NCBI GenBank assembly: GCA_019418225.1
Contig: DYCF01000019.1
Coordinates: 34,754 to 78,127, forward strand
Direction: 5' to 3'
Length of the DNA: 43,374 nt
From: Clostridiales bacterium
GTDB taxonomy: Bacteria; Bacillota; Clostridia; Lachnospirales; Cellulosilyticaceae
Shown here: piece by piece, positions 23,981-32,978 of the stretch
Numbering within the stretch: position 1 is the stretch's first letter
Layout of the letters: the number at the start of each line of letters is the position of its first letter
The notes under the pieces: model-generated
The model's input: the letters and a program-made list of their open reading frames with translations, nothing else
Told to the model about the DNA's origin: nothing
Database searches by the model: none
Program-made: the position numbers and the translations under genes

Positions 23981-26875
23981 CTACTCATCTAATCCAAACT
24001 CTTTACGCTTATTGGTAATCTCATCATCAATATATCTTACAGCATCCATTAAAGCTTCCCTTGCACCAACTTCTTTATCTACTACAACCTTGTAAAAAGC
24101 ATTGTTAACATTTCTAGCTGTGTAGTAACCACCTGGTACTTGTGGAATACCTTTAACTGTTTCAAGTTGTGCCTCTAAGTTCTTATAATCTTGAATTGGC
24201 CAAGGTAACTTAGAAAGTGCTGCCTTATTTGCTGTTGGATATCTTGCTGCTGCACCCATTAAGCCTTCCATTTCGCGACCATACTGTACTTGAATTTCTT
24301 CTGAAGTCCACCATTTAAGGTACTCCCAAGCTGCTTCTTTATCTTTTGATTGTTCGAGAATAATCATACCTGTACCACCAGCTGTTGAGCTTGTATTGAC
24401 ACTGCCATCCTCCATTACAGTGCCTGGCATTGTAGTGAATCCCCATAAACCATCTATTTCTGGTGCTGATACCTGGAGTGTATTGTAGGTCTGGTAATCT
24501 GCAATACCAATTGGTACTTCTCCTGTCCTAAATCTACTTACAAAGTCATACTCTCTCGTTAGTGTATAGTCTGTATAGTACTTCACCCATTCTTTGAAAG
24601 TATTAACCCCTGTATCACTATCTAATGCAGAAGCTTTTGCATCATCTGTATAAAATTGTCCATCTTGTTGATAAAGGAAATTACCATAAACCATATCTGC
24701 ATTTAAAACATTAATAACAGGTAATCCTACCTCCATATTATTTTTGCTAAGGACAGATAAACATGTTTTTACTTCATCCCAAGTTTTAGGTACCTCAAGA
24801 TCTAATTCTTTTAAAATATCTTTTCTATAGAAGAGCATAAAGAATGTCTCAGTCTCAGGTAATGCATACGCAGCGCCATCAAATGAATATGGCACTTTCG
24901 CACTATCATAGAATCGCTCTGCGACCTGGTCATAGTCTGGGAACTGTTTTAAATCAATCGCTGCCCCACGCATTGCAAAGTTTAGTGGCACATCATTTGT
25001 AACTTGCATAGCTACATCAGGGCCTTCCCCGGAAAGTGTTGCTCTTAAAAGCACATCTGGTTGAACTAACATTAAGTTAACATTAATACCTGTTTCAGGC
25101 GTAAAGCTTTCATCAATAAGTGCTTTGATGGTATTCGCTTGGTCACGACCTGTTGGAACCCATACAGTAATTGTTCGTGCTTCTTTGTCTTCACTGACAT
25201 TTCCAATGGCATTGTAGTCAATAATAAATGAGTAATATAATTTTTGTACGTTATGCCACATGCGACTTGCTAAGGAATTATTAGTTTTAGGTAATTCTCC
25301 CCCTGGTGCCACAACATACAAAGCATCTATTTGTAATGGTGCTTTTTGCATATCAATTAGCCAAGTACCTAATGTACCAATATTAAGCTTAAAGTCTGCA
25401 AGTCTTGAAATAATCTTTTCAATATCCTTATTAAACATATCTGTTTGTTTTGCAACTGTAAGTAAGATTGCATCCTTATCACTTGAGCCCCCTACCAGCT
25501 CTTGAAGATTTTTAGCAACCTCATTTAATCTGTCTCTTTCTTCACCAAACCCTTCAATAACATCAGGTAATACACTTGTTAATTGATAATCTCTATATTT
25601 ATCTGGCTCTACTCCAGTTACCATGATTACCTTACGATAAAGTTCATTTAAATTTTTAACCCCTAGCTCTACTTCTCTAATAAGTGGCGCTAAATCTCCT
25701 AGTGTTGCTTCTAGTCTTAAAGTATGTTGTCCCTCTTCCAAGTAAAATAAATATGGATTTTCTCCATCTCCAATAAACTCTGTACGCCAGTTGCTGTCGT
25801 ACTTATATGTAAGTTGTTCGGCTTCTTTAAATGGCACTTTGCCATCTATTGTTAGCTTTCTCGTAACAGGAATACCTCTTATAAAGTTCTGTTTGAGATT
25901 TAACCCTAGTTCATAAAGCCCTGTAGCTGGTACATTAATAGTCCATTCAATCCACTGACCTGATGTATTCCATTTTTCTCCCCCTATAGTATTCATTTTG
26001 ATTTCAGATGGACTATAAGGTGTAATGGCTGGGCTTGAGTGATCTGTTACTGGATAAAGCATTGGCGAAGACTTAAGGCTTGCTTTTTCTGCTTCTATAG
26101 TAATTGTCTCCCCGCTTGCCTTTTCATAACCCTTTGCTGTATATTCTGCCATTTTCTCTTCATAACTCATCACTTCTTCTCTAGGTTTTAATGTAATCTT
26201 ACGAATTACCATTGGCTCCCTTTGAGAAACAAATGTAATCGTATGCTCACCTTTTGAAAAATAAAACTCAAAAGGCTTATTGTAGTATCCGCTTGAATCC
26301 CTTACAAGCATCTCACTCCATTCTGGTGCCTCTACTTGACTAGGTTTTAAATCATTTCCTTGATTATCTACTTCTATCTCGTCTCTTTCATTATCCCAAA
26401 AGCGATTAAAGCTTATGATACTTGCCTCCTGAAAAGGAAGCTGCCCATCAATAAAAATGCCTCTTTGAATATCTGAACTCTTTCCTTCAATAGGATAGTA
26501 CAATACGTCCAGGTTATAATATCCTTCTTCTTCAATATTGACCTCCCATTCTACAAGGCCTTCTTCTTCTGTAAAAATACTATTACCTGCTTGTCCTTCA
26601 TAATCCGTTAAAACCTTTACTTCCATGCCATCACTACGTACATAGTTCTCTGCTTCAATAGCAACCTCCTCGCTCGGTGAAGCTACTTCTTCTGGCAAAT
26701 AATCTGCATAACGCTTAACTTCTGTATACGAAGATAAATCATCCATATAGGTGTCTAAACTTTGGGATGTCTGACTATACACCAGCTGTTGCGGAAAAAC
26801 TTCAAATAACATACTAAGTAGTGTGAACATTGCAAGATACTTTTTCTTTACTTTGCACTTACCTATTTTCTTCAA
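23981..26875 (-). CDS. Giant solute-binding protein with two N-terminal carbohydrate-binding-like domains
   Basis: A 964-residue secreted protein, about twice the usual size for a sugar ABC binding protein. A signal peptide occupies about 1-36. Two related beta-sandwich domains follow (about 70-230, starting VAIEAENYVRSDGMEV; about 253-405, starting GETITIEAEKASLKSS). Both contain the galactose-binding-like pattern of an EAE start, GxxxWxxNIxxxGxYxL and a closing HTxxF/LR strand, resembling CBM6/35-type modules. A helical linker (about 410-560) leads to a family 1 solute-binding domain (about 580-950: GRDQANTIKALIDESFTPETGINVNLMLV). No lipobox Cys is seen, unlike the second binding protein. 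The start is TTG with GGGGGGA six bases upstream and no ATG nearby. It is the first gene of the operon. Confidence 0.88.
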   Translation of the reverse strand: MKKIGKCKVKKKYLAMFTLLSMLFEVFPQQLVYSQTSQSLDTYMDDLSSYTEVKRYADYLPEEVASPSEEVAIEAENYVRSDGMEVKVLTDYEGQAGNSIFTEEEGLVEWEVNIEEEGYYNLDVLYYPIEGKSSDIQRGIFIDGQLPFQEASIISFNRFWDNERDEIEVDNQGNDLKPSQVEAPEWSEMLVRDSSGYYNKPFEFYFSKGEHTITFVSQREPMVIRKITLKPREEVMSYEEKMAEYTAKGYEKASGETITIEAEKASLKSSPMLYPVTDHSSPAITPYSPSEIKMNTIGGEKWNTSGQWIEWTINVPATGLYELGLNLKQNFIRGIPVTRKLTIDGKVPFKEAEQLTYKYDSNWRTEFIGDGENPYLFYLEEGQHTLRLEATLGDLAPLIREVELGVKNLNELYRKVIMVTGVEPDKYRDYQLTSVLPDVIEGFGEERDRLNEVAKNLQELVGGSSDKDAILLTVAKQTDMFNKDIEKIISRLADFKLNIGTLGTWLIDMQKAPLQIDALYVVAPGGELPKTNNSLASRMWHNVQKLYYSFIIDYNAIGNVSEDKEARTITVWVPTGRDQANTIKALIDESFTPETGINVNLMLVQPDVLLRATLSGEGPDVAMQVTNDVPLNFAMRGAAIDLKQFPDYDQVAERFYDSAKVPYSFDGAAYALPETETFFMLFYRKDILKELDLEVPKTWDEVKTCLSVLSKNNMEVGLPVINVLNADMVYGNFLYQQDGQFYTDDAKASALDSDTGVNTFKEWVKYYTDYTLTREYDFVSRFRTGEVPIGIADYQTYNTLQVSAPEIDGLWGFTTMPGTVMEDGSVNTSSTAGGTGMIILEQSKDKEAAWEYLKWWTSEEIQVQYGREMEGLMGAAARYPTANKAALSKLPWPIQDYKNLEAQLETVKGIPQVPGGYYTARNVNNAFYKVVVDKEVGAREALMDAVRYIDDEITNKRKEFGLDE

Positions 26876-27201
26876 GTTCTATCCCCCCATACTATACTTT
26901 TCACCCTTTTTGCACGATGGGTTAATTACCTTTAAGTAACTTTAATATATATTTAAGTTAAGTAACTATTTAGTGCATATGGTGCAAATTTTTCTGAAAA
27001 GTATTAAATTGTTTATTATAAAAATACTATAATATTTATTTAGTATAGTCAATGTTTTCATTAAATATACTTAAAAAAACTTTGCATTTTAAACTTATAT
27101 TTCTGTTTTTTAATTAACAAATTATATACTTGTTACAATAAAGTTAATAATCCCAGATTTTTTAAGTACACTAAATCATACGTTTAAGTTTTCTCCATCA
27201 C
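26876..27201. other. Long AT-rich leader region of the carbohydrate operon
   Basis: No gene is seen. It holds the predicted promoter (27024-27052) and, nearer the start codon, the sequence tgcaccatatgca around 26980, a possible operator. The region is otherwise low-complexity A/T. Confidence 0.4.
27024..27052 (-). promoter_or_regulatory. Candidate promoter of the carbohydrate operon
   Basis: On the minus strand TTGACT (27047-27052), a 17-base spacer and TAGTAT (27024-27029) would give a leader of about 140 bases before the giant binding-protein gene. Confidence 0.4.
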
Positions 27202-27249
27202 AAAAAGGAGTACTATGAAACAGATTAATAGTTTCCTAACACTCCTTTT
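27202..27249 (-). terminator. Second hairpin upstream of the carbohydrate operon
   Basis: On the minus strand a stem of AAAAGGAGU / ACUCCUUUU plus GAAAC / GUUUC with an internal bulge ends in five U. It lies downstream of another terminator, with no gene between. It may be a backup terminator or a leader attenuator. Confidence 0.5.
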
Positions 27250-27285
27250 AAGACCTTAACTAACTATTACTATAATTTTTTATAC

Positions 27286-27328
27286 AAAAAAAGCGTATAT
27301 CATCATATTTATGTAGTGATATACGCTT
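27286..27328 (-). terminator. Intrinsic terminator of the acidic membrane protein gene
   Basis: A 12-bp perfect stem (aagcgtatatca / tgatatacgctt) lies 20 bases past the stop and is followed on the minus strand by seven T. Confidence 0.9.
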
Positions 27329-27348
27329 TCATTAAGAGCTGTTTACTA

Positions 27349-27759
27349 TTATTTTTCTTCTTCTACTTCTTCTGTTTTTTCAGAAGCTGTTTGTTTTTCC
27401 TTACTTGCAAAATCATCTTGATGTGCTTCATCTTGATCGTAATTCATAAAATCTTTGATTTTTACATATTCTACGCCTTCTGTACTAGCATCTTCATCTC
27501 CATAAAGATCTTCATCAAGATCATCATAATCTTCATCATCAAATTCATCTTCGAAATCTTCATCAAAGTACTCATAATGTTCTTCTAAATCTTTACTTTT
27601 ACGATGTGCTACCCATAAAACAACAGCAACTAATGCAAGTACGATGCCAATAACTACACCAAACAGCATTCCTCTTTTAGCTTTTTCTTGTCTCATAAAT
27701 TCCCTTACCTCCTCCATTGTTAATGGTATCTCTCTCATGCTACACTTTCTGCAACTCAT
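27349..27759 (-). CDS. Small membrane protein with highly acidic C-terminal tail
   Basis: A 136-residue protein of unknown function. Residues 1-28 include two Cys in MSCRKC and a charged helix. One membrane helix follows (about 30-50: MLFGVVIGIVLALVAVVLWVAH). The tail (about 55-136) is dominated by Asp, Glu and Tyr (EHYEYFDEDFEDEFDDEDYDD) and should be disordered. With the positive-inside rule (RQEKAKR before the helix) the tail would tend to lie outside, although HRKSK after the helix makes this uncertain. Base composition and ribosome site (GGAG nine bases upstream) match a real gene. It lies downstream of metA on the same strand with an 85-base gap. Confidence 0.7.
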   Translation of the reverse strand: MSCRKCSMREIPLTMEEVREFMRQEKAKRGMLFGVVIGIVLALVAVVLWVAHRKSKDLEEHYEYFDEDFEDEFDDEDYDDLDEDLYGDEDASTEGVEYVKIKDFMNYDQDEAHQDDFASKEKQTASEKTEEVEEEK

Positions 27760-27844
27760 TCAATCAGCTCCTTATTATTCCATATAATGTTATTATAACA
27801 AGCTATTCATCGTATAACAAGTACACATGCTTTTATAGATATGT

Positions 27845-28759
27845 TTATCTAATTTCAGATAAATTATACGGTGTGACTTGATATACATAATAATTTAACC
27901 AGTTAGAAAAGATTGTATAAGCATGAGACCTCCAGCATACATTAACACCGTCTTCTCTACAATCATTATTAAAATAATTAACTGGTACTTCTATTGATAA
28001 ACCTTTTTTCAAATCTCTTAAATATTCTTCTTCTAAAGTATTTGCTTCATACTCAGCGTGTCCTGTCATAAAAATGCGTTTACCATCTTTTGAACACATC
28101 AGTGTAGGGCCAGCTTCCTTAGAGGTTAATAATATTTCTAAGTCCTCACATACTGCAATATCTGAAGTTCTTACTTCACTATGTCTAGAATGAGGTATGT
28201 AAACAATATCATCTAATCCTTGAAGTAATTTTTCAAAACTTACTGCATGATGCTTAAAAATCCCAAATTTCTTTTGAGGTAAATTATATTTAGGAATATT
28301 ATAGTGATAATAAAGCCCAGCTTGTGCCCCCCAGCAAATATGGAACGTAGACGTTACATGTGTTTTAGTCCATTCCATGAGCTCTTTTAACTCTTCCCAA
28401 TACGTAACTTCTTCAAACTCCAACTGTTCAACCGGCGCACCAGTTATAATCATACCATCATATTTCTCATCCTTAATCTCATCAAAGGTTTTATAAAAAG
28501 TTTGTAAATACTCCTCTGATGTATTTTTGCTATCATGAGATATAGGTCTTAGCAAAGTAAGATCTATTTGTAATGGTGTATTACTTAAAAGCCTGATAAG
28601 TTGTACTTCTGTTTCTTTCTTTTTAGGCATTAAATTCATAATACCAATCTTAAGCTCTCTGATATCTTGGGTAATCGCCCTTGTTTCATCCATTACAAAT
28701 ATATTTTCTTTTTGTAATATCTCTATTGCTGGTAATGTATTAGGTACCCTAATTGGCAA
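27845..28759 (-). CDS. metA: Homoserine O-acyltransferase of the MetA fold, predicted acetyl-CoA specific
   Basis: A MetA-family enzyme of 304 residues that acylates homoserine in methionine synthesis. I place the start at the TTG at 28759, because it gives the family N-terminus MPIRVPNTLPA and an AGGAGA site eight bases upstream. A GTG two codons earlier lies almost on that site. With this start, numbering matches E. coli MetA: the catalytic Cys is 142 (HICWGAQAG), with the His and Glu in MTGHAEYEA. Position 111 is Glu (GAPVEQL). Work on Bacillus MetA showed that Glu at 111 gives acetyl-CoA use and Gly succinyl-CoA use, so this is probably an acetyltransferase despite the common succinyltransferase label. 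No SAM or T-box leader is visible; the gene lies 72 bases after the relQ-like gene. Confidence 0.92.
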   Translation of the reverse strand: MPIRVPNTLPAIEILQKENIFVMDETRAITQDIRELKIGIMNLMPKKKETEVQLIRLLSNTPLQIDLTLLRPISHDSKNTSEEYLQTFYKTFDEIKDEKYDGMIITGAPVEQLEFEEVTYWEELKELMEWTKTHVTSTFHICWGAQAGLYYHYNIPKYNLPQKKFGIFKHHAVSFEKLLQGLDDIVYIPHSRHSEVRTSDIAVCEDLEILLTSKEAGPTLMCSKDGKRIFMTGHAEYEANTLEEEYLRDLKKGLSIEVPVNYFNNDCREDGVNVCWRSHAYTIFSNWLNYYVYQVTPYNLSEIR

Positions 28760-28831
28760 TTTCACTCTCTCCTCTTATTTTAGATTTGTAACTGCCTTCC
28801 CTATCTAGAATATATACCTTAATGCTTATTT

Positions 28832-29614
28832 TTATAAAGTATGCTCTAAACTCTCACTAAATTCTTTGAGTTTATGCATATCGCCTTCTTCCCATAATGA
28901 CCAAAACATTTCGTAAAGTTCATTCATGTCCTTTTTATTTTTCTTTTTATTTAAAAACTGAATACTACTAAAGATATCTCCAATTAAATTAGACTCTTGT
29001 TGGAAAGATTCCTGGCATTTTAAAACTTCTTCTCGAATCTCTGCCATTTCTTGATCTAGTAAAGAAGCTGCTTCTGCGGCTTTATTTAATCTTTCTTGGA
29101 TTTCTTTAGGCATATTTTGTTTATATTTATATCTTAAAGAATGTTCAATCGTTGCCCAAAAGTTCATAGCAAGTGTACGAATTTGAATTTCTGCAAAAAT
29201 CCACTTTTCACCATGTCCAGTTTGCACTGGATATCTAATGATAATATGATAACTACGATACCCACTGCTTTTTGTATTAGTTATATAATCTCTCTCTTCA
29301 ACGATAACTAAATCTTTACGGTCTCTTGCTCTTATAATATCAATCACTTTATATATATCTTCTACAAATTGACACATAATACGAATTCCAGCAATATCTT
29401 CTATCTTTTCTTCTATCTGATCTTCTGGAATTTGCTTCTTCTTTGCCTTCTCTAATATGCTAGATATTTTTTTAACACGACCTGTTACAAACTCTATAGG
29501 TGAATATTCATCTAAACTTATAAATTCACTTCTTATACTTTTAAATTTCACCTTGAGTTCTTCTACTGCTTGTGTATATGGTAATAAAATTTGTTTCCAA
29601 TTCATTACTTCCAC
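28832..29614 (-). CDS. Small alarmone synthetase (RelQ/YjbM type)
   Basis: A 260-residue (p)ppGpp synthetase with only the RelA/SpoT synthetase domain and no hydrolase or ACT domain. Motifs seen are DIAGIRIMC (73-81), GYRSYHIIIRYP (118-129), and AEIQIRTLAMNFWATIEHSLRYK with Glu 142. It transfers pyrophosphate from ATP to GDP or GTP, signalling stress. The C-terminal helix-rich part (about 165-260) fits the tetramerising tail of this family. The start GTG at 29614 has GGAGGTG eight bases upstream. An ATG three codons later is possible but is 17 bases from that site. Confidence 0.92.
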   Translation of the reverse strand: MEVMNWKQILLPYTQAVEELKVKFKSIRSEFISLDEYSPIEFVTGRVKKISSILEKAKKKQIPEDQIEEKIEDIAGIRIMCQFVEDIYKVIDIIRARDRKDLVIVEERDYITNTKSSGYRSYHIIIRYPVQTGHGEKWIFAEIQIRTLAMNFWATIEHSLRYKYKQNMPKEIQERLNKAAEAASLLDQEMAEIREEVLKCQESFQQESNLIGDIFSSIQFLNKKKNKKDMNELYEMFWSLWEEGDMHKLKEFSESLEHTL

Positions 29615-29734
29615 GATGACTTCACCTCCACTTAAAATCCCCTATTGCTTATTATATCTAATTCTCTGTCTATTCTCAACCAATAACCCTTCCTTATCAT
29701 TAACTTTTTATGGATAAGCTTCATATTTTTAGCT

Positions 29735-29762
29735 TTGTCCACATAGATTGTAATAGTATATT
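29735..29762 (+). promoter_or_regulatory. Weak candidate promoter of the spoVB-like gene
   Basis: TTGTCC (29735-29740), 16 bases and TATATT (29757-29762) precede the gene. An imperfect hairpin (tggataagct 29711-29720 with agctttgtcca 29731-29741) overlaps the -35 side. Sporulation-sigma control is possible but no clear box was found. Confidence 0.3.
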
Positions 29763-29789
29763 TTTATCAGCCACAGAAAGGAGATTATA

Positions 29790-31322
29790 ATGAGCAAAAA
29801 ATCATTAATACAAGGCACCCTAGTTCTGACCATTGCCAGCCTCATTACCAGACTTCTAGGCTTTGGCTTTAGAATTTATCAGTCTAATGTCATGGGTGCT
29901 GAAGGTATGGGGCTTTACCAACTTCTCTTTCCTATCTATATGCTCCTTTGGGCGGCTTCTTCCGCAGGCATTGCTTTAGCTATCGCTAAAATGGTTGCCG
30001 GAGAAATAGCTAAGGGTGAACAAGGTAATGCTATACATATATTAAAAACTTCTTTACTTATTTCTCTACCTATTAGTTTGTTACTTTCAGTTTTACTTTA
30101 TGTGTTTGCACCCTTTATTGCCACCTATTATATTCATGAACCTATAACAACCATGTCTCTTAAAATTCTCGCTACTTGTATTCCCTTCATGAGTACCGCT
30201 TGTTGTATAAGGGGGTATTTTCAAGGCCGTCAAGAAATGTCTATTACCGCACTTGCTCAAATTGTTGAACAATGTGGCCGTATGCTTGCCATTTACATGT
30301 GCGCAAGTTTCTTTGTTTCAAAAGGTATTGAATTCATATGTGCTTTAGGTGTAATCGGTATGTGTGCTGGAGAAGTTTGTTCTCTTATTCTTTCATATAC
30401 AGCATTTTGCCTTAAAAAACGTAAAATTAAGCTTACGCCAGTCACATTACATACTTCGCCTACCTTTAATACACTTTTAGCACTATCTATACCTATTACT
30501 GCAAATCGTTTTTTGACCTCTGCTTTACAGTCACTTGAAAATATACTTATTCCTATCGGCCTTCAAAAGTTTGGATTATCTTCTAGTGGTGCGCTTAGTT
30601 TATATGGTGAATTTAGCGGCATGGCACTGCCACTGCTCTTTTTCCCTTCTATGGTAACTTCTTCACTTGCTACAGCCTTAGTTCCTGCAATCTCTGAATC
30701 TGTAGCCATGAACAACAAACCTAGACTTCAACGTACACTTTCAATGTCTATTCAGTTTTCATCTTTAATTGGAATTGGTGCCACAGCCTTATTCCTCTCT
30801 TTTCCTAAAGAAATAGGACTTGCTTGTTATAAACTAGAAGAGGTAGGTAATCTTTTAAAACTACTGGCTATTATCTGTCCTTTCCTATACTTACAAAACA
30901 TCTTAACTGGTGCTATGAATGGTCTCGGGCTTCAAAAGAAAACATTTCAAACTAATATTATAGGTTCATTGCTTTGCATTTTGGCCATCCAGATATTAGT
31001 TTCTCAAAAAGGTATAGTTGGTTTCGTTATTGCCATGCTCATTCAATCTGGTGTTATTAGCTGTCTCCTTCTTTGGCAGGTTCTTAGGAATATTTCTCTC
31101 CCTATCAACCTGATGGGCTGGATTATACAACCTACTATAGCTGCTGTTATTAGTAGCTTAGGTGCCATTTTCATTTATCGCCACTATATTGCATCTGCAT
31201 GCTCTTTAGTCATTGGCACAATATTAGGTATACTCCTACTTGCTAGCTTCTACATTGTCCTTTTGTTTGCTTTAGGATGCATTACAATTAAAGACATCAA
31301 AAGCTTTATGGCCTCTTCTTAA
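29790..31322 (+). CDS. SpoVB/MurJ-like lipid-linked polysaccharide flippase (MOP superfamily)
   Basis: A 510-residue integral membrane protein with about 14 helices. It starts LIQGTLVLTIASLITRLLGFGFRIYQSNVMG, the hallmark of stage V sporulation protein B and its paralogues. It would flip lipid-linked peptidoglycan or polysaccharide precursors across the membrane; SpoVB itself serves spore cortex synthesis. Paralogues are common in Clostridia, so a non-sporulation role is possible. The start ATG follows AAAGGAG at seven bases. It is transcribed alone and converges with rarA. Confidence 0.9.
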   Translation: MSKKSLIQGTLVLTIASLITRLLGFGFRIYQSNVMGAEGMGLYQLLFPIYMLLWAASSAGIALAIAKMVAGEIAKGEQGNAIHILKTSLLISLPISLLLSVLLYVFAPFIATYYIHEPITTMSLKILATCIPFMSTACCIRGYFQGRQEMSITALAQIVEQCGRMLAIYMCASFFVSKGIEFICALGVIGMCAGEVCSLILSYTAFCLKKRKIKLTPVTLHTSPTFNTLLALSIPITANRFLTSALQSLENILIPIGLQKFGLSSSGALSLYGEFSGMALPLLFFPSMVTSSLATALVPAISESVAMNNKPRLQRTLSMSIQFSSLIGIGATALFLSFPKEIGLACYKLEEVGNLLKLLAIICPFLYLQNILTGAMNGLGLQKKTFQTNIIGSLLCILAIQILVSQKGIVGFVIAMLIQSGVISCLLLWQVLRNISLPINLMGWIIQPTIAAVISSLGAIFIYRHYIASACSLVIGTILGILLLASFYIVLLFALGCITIKDIKSFMASS

Positions 31323-31342
31323 AAGAGGCTTATTTTTTTGCC

Positions 31343-32662
31343 TTATTCGCCTCTTCTTTCTTTAAGACTTTCTTTCATCTTCTTTTCATAGCCTTCCTCT
31401 GTAAGCTCATAATACTTTTTATCCACTAAAGGATCGGGTAAATACTGCTGATTCACATAATGGTGTGGATAATTATGGGCATATAAATAATTCCCGCTAT
31501 GTTCTAATGTCTGCAGGTTACTATAATGGTGATTTCTGAGATGGTTTGGTACCGTACCAATATCACATGTTTCAATATCACTGATTGCACTATTGATAGC
31601 ATTATATGCGGCATTGCTCTTAGGTGCCGAAGCTACATATAATGCGGCCTGGCTTAAAATAATACGTCCTTCTGGCATTCCTATCTGTTCAACTGCAAGC
31701 ATAGCATTCGTTGCAATTACTAACGCCATAGGATCTGCATTGCCGACATCTTCACTCGCACAAATCACAATACGTCTTGCAATAAACTTAGGATCTTCTC
31801 CTGCAGCAATCATACGTGCTAAATAATGTGTCACTGCATCCGGATCACTACCCCTCATACTTTTTATAAATGCAGAAATAACATCATAATGATTATCACC
31901 CTTCTTATCATAATGAAGCGCCTTCTTCTGCATACACTCTTCAAGAACTGGTACTGTTACGTGAATGATGCCATCTTCACTACGTTCCGTCGTCATAACG
32001 GCTAGCTCTAATGCATTTAAGGCACTTCTCGCATCACCATCCGTACGCTGTGCTAAATAAGTAGCAGCTCCTTCAGTAATCTCTGCCTTATATGCCCCTA
32101 GCCCTCTTTCCTTACTGCTAATTGCTTCTTTAATAATCTCTTTAATATCATCTGATGTAAGGGGGAAAAGTTCAAACACTAAAGAACGAGAAATAAGGGC
32201 TCGATTCACCTCAAAATAAGGATTTTCAGTCGTTGCACCTATTAAAATAATCGTACCGTCTTCTGTATAAGGTAATAATGCATCTTGCTGGGCTTTATTA
32301 AAGCGATGAATCTCATCTACAAAAATAATTGTCTTTTTCCCACTCATTCCTCTTGCTACTTTAGCATCTTCTACAGCTTTTACAATCTCACCTTTTCCAG
32401 CTGTCGTGGCATTTAATACAATGAAATTTGCTTTTGTAGTATTTGCAATGACTTTTGCAATAGTTGTCTTCCCTGTACCTGGTGGACCATATAATATAAG
32501 TGATTGCAACTTATCTGCTAAAATTGCACGATATAAAAGTTTATCCTTTTCTAAGATATGTCTCTGCCCTACTATTTCACTAAGTTTAGTAGGCCTCATA
32601 CGTGATGCTAAAGGAGACTCCTCTTGGCCTTTCTTTTCATTCATATATTCAAATATATCCAT
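31343..32662 (-). CDS. rarA: RarA/MgsA replication-associated recombination ATPase
   Basis: A 439-residue AAA+ ATPase related to clamp loaders, acting at stalled replication forks. Walker A GPPGTGKTT is at 59-67, Walker B VDEIHRFN at 115-122, sensor 1 IGATTENP follows, and the C-terminal oligomerisation domain includes CASEDVGNADPMAL. Length and N-terminus (PLASRMRPTKLSEIVGQRH) match the family closely. It converges with the spoVB-like gene with a 20-base gap. Confidence 0.95.
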   Translation of the reverse strand: MDIFEYMNEKKGQEESPLASRMRPTKLSEIVGQRHILEKDKLLYRAILADKLQSLILYGPPGTGKTTIAKVIANTTKANFIVLNATTAGKGEIVKAVEDAKVARGMSGKKTIIFVDEIHRFNKAQQDALLPYTEDGTIILIGATTENPYFEVNRALISRSLVFELFPLTSDDIKEIIKEAISSKERGLGAYKAEITEGAATYLAQRTDGDARSALNALELAVMTTERSEDGIIHVTVPVLEECMQKKALHYDKKGDNHYDVISAFIKSMRGSDPDAVTHYLARMIAAGEDPKFIARRIVICASEDVGNADPMALVIATNAMLAVEQIGMPEGRIILSQAALYVASAPKSNAAYNAINSAISDIETCDIGTVPNHLRNHHYSNLQTLEHSGNYLYAHNYPHHYVNQQYLPDPLVDKKYYELTEEGYEKKMKESLKERRGE

Positions 32663-32916
32663 GACCTACCCTTTCTATCGCTATATTTTGTTTTGTAACA
32701 TAGTTTTTTAAAACCATAGTATAAACAACCTTATTTATTATAAAGATAAGATATGTATTTTTTATTATAAGAGATACATCTTAGAAATACAAATTGCAGT
32801 TTTATAATTACAATTTTTGCGTTTTTTAGCTTATCTCCTACTAATCGTTGTTTTTTAACACATTTTTCGCATATAATGTATTATGCATTAAATTCTTTTA
32901 TATTTTCTATATTTTA
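32663..32916. other. AT-rich divergent intergenic region
   Basis: This lies between divergent rarA and the TrmB-family gene. Apart from the promoter and operator-like repeat listed separately at its right edge, no gene or strong structure is seen. No rarA promoter could be assigned with confidence. Confidence 0.4.
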
Positions 32917-32945
32917 TTGACTTTGGACACTATTTATTTTATAGT
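32917..32945 (+). promoter_or_regulatory. Promoter of the TrmB-lysA unit
   Basis: TTGACT (32917-32922), a 17-base spacer and TATAGT (32940-32945) lie about 34 bases before the start codon. Confidence 0.65.
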
Positions 32946-32965
32946 AGTACTAAATAAAACTACTA
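32942..32965. promoter_or_regulatory. Operator-like inverted repeat over the -10 box
   Basis: A 7-bp perfect inverted repeat, TAGTAGT (32942-32948) and ACTACTA (32959-32965), spaced by ten bases, covers the -10 box and start point. It is well placed for repression, possibly by the TrmB-family protein it precedes. Confidence 0.5.
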
Positions 32966-32978
32966 CTGGAGAATTGCA

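Noticed and set aside
27316..27588. Plus-strand Phe/Ile-rich frame opposite the acidic membrane protein
   Set aside because: It arises from Asp/Glu codons of the minus-strand gene read backwards, and it starts within a terminator.
28766..28831. SAM riboswitch or T-box upstream of metA
   Set aside because: The gap is only about 70 bases and holds no long conserved stems; metA probably shares a transcript with the relQ-like gene.
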